This document shows positions 1-6,790 of a DNA stretch of 12,527 nucleotides, piece after piece. Source of the DNA: an uncultured Methylococcaceae bacterium. GTDB taxonomy: Bacteria; Pseudomonadota; Gammaproteobacteria; Methylococcales; Methylomonadaceae. Below the pieces are notes generated by a model. That model searched no databases, was not told the origin of the DNA, and saw only the letters and a list, made by a program, of their open reading frames with translations. The position numbers were made by a program, and so were the translations under genes. Location of the stretch: positions 1 to 12,527 of the forward strand of contig CAIUYS010000682.1 of the NCBI GenBank assembly GCA_903903365.1. Direction: 5' to 3'. The first letter of the stretch is position 1; every line of letters starts with the position of its first letter.

Positions 1-3000
1 CTTTGAAACGGTCTTGGGAAAATTTATAACCCGCAAAATAAATAACCCTGTTACCTGCCGCGCGTAACGCTTTACCAATGGAAAACAGTACGGCATTTCC
101 CAAACCACCACCGAGTAATAACACGGTTTGGTTAGTCGGTATTTCGGTCGGCGTACCGGTCACGCCCATTACGACCAGTGGATCACCGACTTTCCAGGTT
201 GCGCAAAGGCGCGAAGATGAACCCATTTCCAGTGCAATCAAGGAAATGGTACCTTTTTCTTTGTCGACTTCGGCACCGGTTAACGCCAAGCCTTCCGCAA
301 CCAATGCGGTGCCTTCAACCGTTGGCGCAATGGCTTCATAGTTTTGCACCCGATAAAATTGTCCGGGATGAAATTTTTCAGCGGCCAGCGGTGCTTTTAC
401 AACGACTTCGATAATGGTCGGTGTCAATCGGTTAATGGCGACGATAGTGGCTTTGAAAGAGGCATCCAAGCGTGCAAACAAGTCTTTTAAGGCCGCATCA
501 CGTTCCGGCTGTTGTGCCGGATTTAGATTTGCCAGTTGTTGTTCAAATAATTTAACAATGTAGGGGTAACCATTTTTGGCACTGGCCATCGCTTTTACCA
601 CATTACCGGCATAGACAGGATGATTGTCGCCGTAAAAGCTGATAAATTTACCGTCTTTTTGATAGGACGTCAGCGGCGCAGGTTTACCCAGCTTAGGGAA
701 CGCTTCATCGCTCATAGGCACTAATTCAACAGAATCGTTTGTCCATTCGGGTTCATAACGTTGAAAAAACCATTTATCCATCACAAACGTGTCGGGATAT
801 TCACTTTGATAAATCGTGTTGGGCGAAGTACCTGCGGCCACATACAAACTGCGTAACGGAACCTTGATGATCTGTCCCGAGCTTTTCCAGCGACCGTCTT
901 CTGATACCAATTTCTCAAAATCGACGGCATTCAAATGCCCGTATTCGTCGGCATCGGCACTCAGCGGACTCATGCCTTCAGCCAGGGCAATGCCTTCTTC
1001 CAGTGCCTTGTTGATTTCTTCGTGGTTTTGGCGATACGCCGGGGCATCATTGATGCCTTTGCGATAGAACAGCGTTACGCCGCCCCACGACTCCACCAAC
1101 GGTTGAAAATGCGGTTGCTCACCTTCCGCTTCAGCGCGTTGGCGTTCAGCGTGGATAGCTTTGCCATGCGCTAAAAATTCATCAAGGATAAGCGTTTCTT
1201 CTTTATCGTAACGACCACGAACCACCTGCTCACCATAAACGGCAGACAGTGTTTCATAACGATGCAGGATTTTTTCCACCTGAACAGGATAATACGCCAT
1301 CAACTCGGTTGCGGTATCCATCGCCGTCAAACCACCACCGATAACACCTGCAGGTAAGCGCACTTGCAAGTTAGCCATTGAAGACGACTTGGCCGCGCCG
1401 GTCAATTGCAACGCCATCAAGAAATCAGAAGCTTTGCGGATGCCGCGCATCAAATTGTTTTTAATATCAATAACAGTGGGCTTGCCTGCGCCGGACGCGA
1501 TACAAATATGATCAAAGTCCATGCTCCAGGCATCTTCAATGGTCAATGTGCCGCCAAAACGGACACCGCCATAAGCACGAAATGCTTCACGCCGTTGCAG
1601 CGTCAGGTAAATAACTTTTAGAAAGTTTTTGTCCCAACGAACGGTAATGCCATATTCAGCCACACCGCCAAAACCTGCCAAAATTCGTTTATCCAAATCT
1701 TCATAAAGATCATTAAAATCAACAATTGGAACGGGCAGTGTGTTTGCATCACCGGTTAACGCTACCGGCAAAGGCTCCAGTTTTAAGCCGTCAATACCGA
1801 CCACACCAAAGCCTTCATTTAACAAGTAATGGCTCATGGTATAACCGGCGGGACCCAAACCGACCACCAAGGCATTTTTGCCATTATAAGGCAGCATGGT
1901 GGGACGCTTAACGTTTAACGGGTTCCAGCGGGTCAGCAAACTGTATATTTCAAAACCGTAAGGCATGAACAACACATCAGTCAGCACATTGGTTTCAATT
2001 TGCGGAATGTCAACGGGGTCGGTTTTTTGATAAATACAGCCTTTCATGCACTCATTGCAAATACGATGCCCTGTACCCGGGCACATCGGATTATCGATGA
2101 TAATAATCGCCAACGCGCCAATATTGTCGCCTTTGCGTTTAACCAAATGCATTTCCGATATTTTTTCATCCAGCGGACAGCCGATAGTCGTAACACCCAG
2201 CGGATCCACTTTAAAGGTATTGGTTTTTTTGTTACGCATGCCTTTTGAGCATGAATCGGTATCGCGTTCGTGACAATAAATACAATGATTAACTTCTGAC
2301 AATACCTGCCGTTGATTAAGGCGTGGATCTGTCAATTTAAAGCCATCCCGGCGGCGGCGATGTTCCAAACTACCCATCCACGCAGTAAATTCACCACGGT
2401 CTACGGTGTCATGCCCAACCAAATAGTCAAAATCACGTTTTTCAGGAAATTTAAAACTCAACCAGTCAGCGACTATATCGTTATCTTCTTGAGCGACAAA
2501 GCTCCAACGTTGCACAACATCCATTAAGCCGCTGATAAATTCAGCCGCATCCGCTGTATTAATAATATCGCTAAATTCAGTTGCCGCCAGTTCATGGACT
2601 GCCAATTTTGCACGTAACGCAGCAACTTGTTCATCCGCATTTTCGTAAGCGCTGGCTTTACCTTTGGCAAGCAGTTTGTAATGGCTGGACAATAAGCCAA
2701 TAACCGCACCGACACGCGCAACACGGTGCTCAGGATCATCATCTTGATTAGCTTCCGGAAAGCCGGCCTCAATCAACAAATCGAATCGATTCAGGATAGC
2801 AGAAATAGCCCATTCACTGGTATCCTGGCCTTTAAACACAACGCCAAGTTTTTCTACCACTTCATTTTTATAGGTGAAAATGGTATCAATTTCATCCTTG
2901 ATTTTGACGCTTTGCACTTGATGTTGCTCAGACACATTGAACAACTTGGCGACAAACTGACCGACATAAGGCCCCATGTTTACCAGCAACTCAGAAATCT

Positions 3001-3181
3001 CCTCCGGTTTTAGCCCTTCACCCTGGTTCTGGCGATAAGCGGCAAACTTATTGTAGAGCTCAACATCATGATTTTTAATCGACCCATCAAAAACATCCAG
3101 TAAATCTTTTAGGCGGACCGCATCGTATAAATCGGCGTAAGTGAAGCTAGGGATTCCAAGGGTTAAAGTATGTTGTTCCAT
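1..3181 (-). CDS. Large multidomain FAD/Fe-S pyridine nucleotide oxidoreductase, GltD/NfnB-like plus FNR-like (3' end outside window)
   Basis: The frame opens with ATG at 3181 and stays open for at least 1060 codons to the window edge; an in-frame TAA lies 18 bases upstream of the ATG, so this is the earliest start. No clear Shine-Dalgarno is visible. Residues 1-295 are not recognised, soluble and probably helical. Then come cysteines C300, C303, C311, C335 and C367, C375, C378, C382, spaced as for two iron-sulfur clusters. A FAD-binding GLGPAG follows at 441-446, an NAD(P)-binding GGGLTAMD at 615-622, a VAAGTSPN motif at 781-788 and a terminal FAD-type GDNHPVYAG near 856; this is the glutamate synthase small subunit (GltD)/NfnB fold. 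From about 905 a second flavin module resembles ferredoxin-NADP reductase/PyrK: GQFYRV at 940-945 and the nucleotide-binding LLLGGGLGNAVLFS at 1021-1034. No signal peptide or membrane segment, so cytoplasmic. Inferred role: electron transfer between NAD(P)H and a carrier. Substrate and physiological partner are unknown. Confidence 0.85.
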   Translation of the reverse strand, partial: MEQHTLTLGIPSFTYADLYDAVRLKDLLDVFDGSIKNHDVELYNKFAAYRQNQGEGLKPEEISELLVNMGPYVGQFVAKLFNVSEQHQVQSVKIKDEIDTIFTYKNEVVEKLGVVFKGQDTSEWAISAILNRFDLLIEAGFPEANQDDDPEHRVARVGAVIGLLSSHYKLLAKGKASAYENADEQVAALRAKLAVHELAATEFSDIINTADAAEFISGLMDVVQRWSFVAQEDNDIVADWLSFKFPEKRDFDYLVGHDTVDRGEFTAWMGSLEHRRRRDGFKLTDPRLNQRQVLSEVNHCIYCHERDTDSCSKGMRNKKTNTFKVDPLGVTTIGCPLDEKISEMHLVKRKGDNIGALAIIIIDNPMCPGTGHRICNECMKGCIYQKTDPVDIPQIETNVLTDVLFMPYGFEIYSLLTRWNPLNVKRPTMLPYNGKNALVVGLGPAGYTMSHYLLNEGFGVVGIDGLKLEPLPVALTGDANTLPVPIVDFNDLYEDLDKRILAGFGGVAEYGITVRWDKNFLKVIYLTLQRREAFRAYGGVRFGGTLTIEDAWSMDFDHICIASGAGKPTVIDIKNNLMRGIRKASDFLMALQLTGAAKSSSMANLQVRLPAGVIGGGLTAMDTATELMAYYPVQVEKILHRYETLSAVYGEQVVRGRYDKEETLILDEFLAHGKAIHAERQRAEAEGEQPHFQPLVESWGGVTLFYRKGINDAPAYRQNHEEINKALEEGIALAEGMSPLSADADEYGHLNAVDFEKLVSEDGRWKSSGQIIKVPLRSLYVAAGTSPNTIYQSEYPDTFVMDKWFFQRYEPEWTNDSVELVPMSDEAFPKLGKPAPLTSYQKDGKFISFYGDNHPVYAGNVVKAMASAKNGYPYIVKLFEQQLANLNPAQQPERDAALKDLFARLDASFKATIVAINRLTPTIIEVVVKAPLAAEKFHPGQFYRVQNYEAIAPTVEGTALVAEGLALTGAEVDKEKGTISLIALEMGSSSRLCATWKVGDPLVVMGVTGTPTEIPTNQTVLLLGGGLGNAVLFSIGKALRAAGNRVIYFAGYKFSQDRFK

Positions 3182-3566
3182 AAGGCTTATGTTTGATTAG
3201 CTTACATCTGTGCAAACAAGTCACTAAAAGCAGGACTGCTTAAACAGCTAGGGTTACTGAAAGGGATTATTTAATGGTATATTTTAAGTAAATATGACTA
3301 ATTTATCCACCGATAATGTTTGCAGGGCAATTACCGCAAGCATCTGTAGTTCTTAAGGTTCTGTTCAGAATGTAATTTTGAGTATTTAGTGGCGTGCAAC
3401 TGGAGCACAGGTAAGGAGAATTAAGAACTTGAAGGATTGGTAATAGAGCGTCACATTGCATTAACGGGACTATAAATGTACTGAAATTTCCAAAATAACC
3501 CAATTCTGGAAACGAACGAAACGTGACGGGATAAATCCCCCGCCACGCCTGAACCTTGCATCTAAA
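3182..3566. other. Intergenic region between ftsZ and the flavoprotein gene
   Basis: This 385-base gap holds a terminator-like hairpin next to ftsZ (listed separately) and otherwise no gene I can support. An AT-rich stretch around 3265-3310 contains a small inverted repeat (ATATTT at 3279-3284 and AAATAT at 3290-3295), and a second short palindrome, AAGCA/TGCTT, lies at 3228-3241. Because the flavoprotein gene lies beyond a probable terminator, its own promoter should be in here, but I could not assign a convincing -35/-10 pair on the minus strand. A 66-codon frame at 3303-3503 starts with TTG and resembles nothing known. No tRNA, repeat array or insertion sequence end was seen. Confidence 0.6.
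3522..3547 (-). terminator. Probable rho-independent terminator of the dcw cluster
   Basis: Read on the minus strand, CGTGGCGGG and CCCGTCACG form a 9-pair stem with one G-U wobble around an 8-base loop, starting 20 bases after the ftsZ stop codon. The following transcript bases are T-rich but interrupted (TTTCGTTCGTTTCC), so the U tract is imperfect and termination may be partial. Position right after the last division gene supports the call. Confidence 0.65.
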
Positions 3567-4727
3567 TTAATCCGCCTGCCGTCTTAAAAACGCCGGGATA
3601 TCCAGATAATCGAGATCTATCTCTTTTTTGGCTTGAGCACCAAAACGGGTTTCCCTGTTTTCATGTGTGCCGCCTTTACGCATGACGGTTGGTTTGTCCA
3701 ATTCATCATAATTTGCGTTACTGGTCATTGGTTTCTGCATCATTTTAACAGCTGCTTTAACGGCCATAGGAGGTGCACCCATGCCGGTAGCTACCACGGT
3801 AACTTTGATTTCATCGCCCAAAGTTGGATCAATAGCCATACCAATTTTGATAATGGCATCTTCTGAAGCAAACTCGTGAACGATATTACCGACTTCATTA
3901 AACTCGGCAACGCCCATATCAGCGGCAGAAATATTAACCAGAATACCGCGTGCGCCTTGCAAGTTGATATCTTCAAGCAATGGACAGGCGATGGCTTTTT
4001 CAGCCGCTTCCCGCGCACGATGTTCGCCTGTTGCCGAACCCATACCCATAATAGCCGCACCCATTCCAGACATAACGGTTCTGACGTCAGCAAAATCAAC
4101 GTTAATCATGCCAGGATGAACAATCAGCTCGGTAATACCCTGCACGGCATCCAGCAACACATCATTAGCCGCTTTAAATGCATTCATCAAGGATACGTTA
4201 TTACCCAGCACCGGCAATAATTTCTGATTAGGAATAGTGATCAATGAATCTACGTATTTTTCAAGCTCTATAATGCCCTGCTCTGCAACCGCCTGTTTCT
4301 TTTTACCTTCAAACAGAAAGGGTTTGGTCACTACAGCAACCGTTAAGATACCCATTTCTCTTGCGATTTGTGCAATTACAGGAATGGCGCCTGTACCCGT
4401 ACCACCGCCCATACCGGCAGTCAGGAAAACCATATCTGCGCCCTGTAAAACTTCTTTAATACGGTCTTTATTTTCTTCTGCGGCATGTTTGCCAATTTCC
4501 GGATTGGTACCGGCACCCAAGCCTTTGGTTAATTCAACACCTAACTGGATTACCGTATCAACCGTTAGTTTTCTTAACGCCTGCGCATCGGTATTTGCGC
4601 AAATAAACTCAACCCCTTCAATATGACAGCCAACCATGTGATTGACTGCATTGCCACCACCACCACCGACACCAATAACCTTGATGACGGCAGTTTCACT
4701 ATACGTATCAACCAATTCATATTTCAC
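3567..4727 (-). CDS. ftsZ: Cell division protein FtsZ
   Basis: FtsZ is the tubulin-like GTPase that polymerises into the Z ring at midcell and recruits the divisome. The 386-residue product is close to the usual length for Gammaproteobacteria. GTP-binding glycines appear at 19-26 (GVGGGGGN), the tubulin signature GGGTGTG at 107-113, and the T7 loop with N209, D211 and D214 that completes the neighbouring subunit's active site. A short variable linker leads to the conserved C-terminal peptide at about 373-383 (DYLDIPAFLRR), which binds FtsA and other tethers. The start codon is GTG at 4727, supported by AAGGGG seven bases upstream and by N-terminal length matching the family; no closer ATG exists. 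It lies 33 bases after ftsA and is the last gene of the cluster, followed by a hairpin rather than by lpxC. Identification is secure. Confidence 0.98.
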   Translation of the reverse strand: MKYELVDTYSETAVIKVIGVGGGGGNAVNHMVGCHIEGVEFICANTDAQALRKLTVDTVIQLGVELTKGLGAGTNPEIGKHAAEENKDRIKEVLQGADMVFLTAGMGGGTGTGAIPVIAQIAREMGILTVAVVTKPFLFEGKKKQAVAEQGIIELEKYVDSLITIPNQKLLPVLGNNVSLMNAFKAANDVLLDAVQGITELIVHPGMINVDFADVRTVMSGMGAAIMGMGSATGEHRAREAAEKAIACPLLEDINLQGARGILVNISAADMGVAEFNEVGNIVHEFASEDAIIKIGMAIDPTLGDEIKVTVVATGMGAPPMAVKAAVKMMQKPMTSNANYDELDKPTVMRKGGTHENRETRFGAQAKKEIDLDYLDIPAFLRRQAD

Positions 4728-4734
4728 GACACTA

Positions 4735-4740
4735 CCCCTT
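4735..4740 (-). promoter_or_regulatory. Ribosome binding site fixing the GTG start of ftsZ
   Basis: The minus strand reads AAGGGG, then seven bases, then GTG. It is the strongest Shine-Dalgarno in this part of the cluster and sits in the AT-rich ftsA-ftsZ gap. It supports the non-ATG start and fits the high FtsZ synthesis expected compared with FtsA and FtsQ. Confidence 0.7.
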
Positions 4741-4760
4741 AAATAAATAAAACAAAACTA

Positions 4761-5987
4761 TTAAAAATTACCCTGAAACCAGTTTTTCATTTTTGAAAAC
4801 CAACCCAAACCATCAGACTCACTGCTTCTTCCCAAGTTCTGATGGTCTTTTCCATACATTAACAATCCGACTCCTGTAGAGTGAATGGGATTTCTCACCA
4901 CTTCTGTTAAGCCGGTCACATTTTGTGGGCCACCCATTCGAACAGGCATGTGAAAAATCTCTTCTGCCAGTTCGATGAGTCCCATTACTTTTGAACTGCC
5001 ACCGGTCAATACGATCCCGGCCGCTATTAATTCTTCATTGCCACTGCGTCTAAGCTCAGACTGTACCAGTAGCATCAATTCTTCATAACGCGGCTCAATA
5101 ATCTCAGCCAAATTTTGCATTGAAATCTTGCGGGGCGCCCTGTCACCAATGCTGGGTACTTCAATAGTGCCATCGACATTTGCCAATTGCGTTAATGCAC
5201 AGGCATATTTTCGTTTGATATCTTCTGCATTTATCGTGGGTGTACGTAATGCGACCGCGATATCGTTAGTCACCTGATCTCCGGCTATCGGTATAACAGC
5301 AGTATGCTTAATGGCACCTTCAACAAAAATGGCAATATCCGTTGTGCCACCGCCAATATCAATTAAACAAACGCCTAATTCTTTTTCATCCTCTGTGAGC
5401 ACAGAATTACAAGATGCCAATTGCTCAAGTACGATATCCTCAACCTCCAGCCCACAGCGACGGATACATTTAATAATATTTTGCGAGGCGCTAACACTAC
5501 CCGTAACCATGTGTACTTTGGCTTCCAAACGAATGCCTGACATTCCGATGGGCTCTTTAATACCGTCCTGAAGATCAATAACAAACTCCTGCGGCAAAAT
5601 ATGTAAAATTTTCTGGTCGGCAGGAATAGCAACCGCACGAGCAGAATCAATCACTCTATCGATATCGTATTGCGTGACTTCTTTATCCTTGATTGCCACA
5701 ATGCCATGAGAGTTAAGGCTTCTGATATGACTCCCCGCAATACCTGCAAAAACCGACTTGATCTGGCATCCTGCCATCAGCTCAGCTTCTTCAATGGCTT
5801 TCTGTATGGAATGAACCGTTGACTCCAAATTAACTACAACGCCTTTTTTAAGTCCGCGCGATGGCGTAGTACCTATGCCTATGATTTCTATATTGCCATC
5901 ACTGGTGAGCTCACCAACAATAGCCGCGACTTTTGATGTTCCAATGTCCAAACCGACTATTAAATTACGCTCTGTTTTTTTTGCCAT
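4761..5987 (-). CDS. ftsA: Cell division protein FtsA
   Basis: FtsA is the actin-like ATPase that tethers FtsZ filaments to the cytoplasmic membrane and recruits later divisome proteins. The 408-residue product is slightly shorter than the roughly 420 residues usual in enterics. Actin-fold nucleotide motifs are present: phosphate 1 at 11-19 (VGLDIGTSK), phosphate 2 at 210-217 (DIGGGTTD) and the adenosine motif at 327-333 (LTGGSSK). The FtsA-specific 1C subdomain lies between phosphate 1 and 2, roughly 85-165. The C-terminal end (396-408, WFSKMKNWFQGNF) is an amphipathic membrane-targeting helix, preceded by a short polar linker. The gene begins 35 bases after ftsQ and ends 33 bases before ftsZ. 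The ATG at 5987 gives the expected N-terminus, although its Shine-Dalgarno is weak. Confidence 0.98.
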   Translation of the reverse strand: MAKKTERNLIVGLDIGTSKVAAIVGELTSDGNIEIIGIGTTPSRGLKKGVVVNLESTVHSIQKAIEEAELMAGCQIKSVFAGIAGSHIRSLNSHGIVAIKDKEVTQYDIDRVIDSARAVAIPADQKILHILPQEFVIDLQDGIKEPIGMSGIRLEAKVHMVTGSVSASQNIIKCIRRCGLEVEDIVLEQLASCNSVLTEDEKELGVCLIDIGGGTTDIAIFVEGAIKHTAVIPIAGDQVTNDIAVALRTPTINAEDIKRKYACALTQLANVDGTIEVPSIGDRAPRKISMQNLAEIIEPRYEELMLLVQSELRRSGNEELIAAGIVLTGGSSKVMGLIELAEEIFHMPVRMGGPQNVTGLTEVVRNPIHSTGVGLLMYGKDHQNLGRSSESDGLGWFSKMKNWFQGNF

Positions 5988-6022
5988 TTTATGTACTCTA
6001 TATCGCCTTTACGTATGTTGGT

Positions 6023-6790
6023 TTATTCATTAGGTGTGGTTGCAATGGCATGCCAATCAATCTCAGGGACTCCGGGCTTCCATGAGACTGCATAGCCATT
6101 GGGGTATCTCAAATCAACGACTGCTATTTGCTCAACCTGTTCTTGTTTTAATACGGTTAACGTTTTTAAAAAACGTTGTAATTTTTTTAATTGTTCATTG
6201 CGTCCCAGCAATATTTCCAGACCCGTTGACAACTTGATTTTCCATGCCCATCGGTCATTAACACTAAACTCGGCCAATTCCATGGACTGATCTGCCAAGG
6301 CTGTTTTAATGCCCTTCATTATTTCCAGGACCCTGACTTGCTGTGACTCAGGCCCCGTCAATACTGTCATATTCTGAAACTGGTCTACATTCTTGGGTGT
6401 AAATATCACACCCTGCCCAGTAATCAGACTGTTTTTGCCCCACCGTGCGTAGGGCTTTCTCTCGCTTACCTTTATGTCAATCGCATCAGGCCAAATGCGC
6501 TTAACCGCCACGGTATCTACCCATGGCAAGGTAGCAACCGCCGCATGTATCGCCTGCATGTCCACATCAATAAAACCGGTTAATACCAATGGCTGTAACA
6601 CAACCTGTACCTCGTTTTTACTAAGATATTGAAAAACGCCTTCTGTTCTCACGTACTTAAGGGGCATGGAAACGCTTTTAATAGGTAACGACCTAAGATG
6701 CCATTTCGTGACCGCTTCATACCCGACTATTCCAACCAGACCCAATAACAGTAATCCGATCACCCCGATTTTAATGCCTATATTGCTCAT
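6023..6790 (-). CDS. ftsQ: Cell division protein FtsQ
   Basis: FtsQ is a bitopic inner-membrane protein whose periplasmic part scaffolds FtsB and FtsL and links early to late divisome proteins. The 255-residue product has a very short cytoplasmic tail, one membrane helix at about 7-24 (rich in I, L, V and G), then a POTRA domain from about residue 35 to 115 containing the characteristic LPWVDTVAVKRIWPD-like stretch. The FtsQ beta domain follows, ending with VVDLRYPNGYAVSWK near the C-terminus, which is the family signature region for FtsB contact. The start ATG at 6790 overlaps the stop of the upstream murB-ddlB gene by one base (TAATG), with AGGG just before it, so translation is probably coupled. 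The position between ddlB and ftsA is the classic one. Confidence 0.97.
   Translation of the reverse strand: MSNIGIKIGVIGLLLLGLVGIVGYEAVTKWHLRSLPIKSVSMPLKYVRTEGVFQYLSKNEVQVVLQPLVLTGFIDVDMQAIHAAVATLPWVDTVAVKRIWPDAIDIKVSERKPYARWGKNSLITGQGVIFTPKNVDQFQNMTVLTGPESQQVRVLEIMKGIKTALADQSMELAEFSVNDRWAWKIKLSTGLEILLGRNEQLKKLQRFLKTLTVLKQEQVEQIAVVDLRYPNGYAVSWKPGVPEIDWHAIATTPNE

Noticed and set aside
2270..2284. CIYCH in the flavoprotein matches the CXXCH pattern for covalent heme c attachment.
   Set aside because: The protein has no signal peptide or membrane segment, and heme c attachment needs export. The extra cysteines C311 and C335 and the GltD-like context fit an iron-sulfur site better.
78..3013. 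Many short plus-strand frames across the left 3 kb.
   Set aside because: The minus strand is open without a stop for the whole stretch and encodes recognisable flavoprotein motifs, so these are antisense shadows.
3228..3241. AAGCA/TGCTT hairpin followed by TTTTA on the minus strand as a second terminator.
   Set aside because: The stem is only five pairs with a four-base loop and the T run is short; it also lies just upstream of a gene, where a terminator would need an attenuator role for which there is no other sign.
3303..3503. Small 66-codon minus-strand frame between ftsZ and the flavoprotein gene.
   Set aside because: It starts with TTG, has no ribosome binding site I can see, and the product resembles nothing known. 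It lies downstream of the hairpin in otherwise non-coding sequence.
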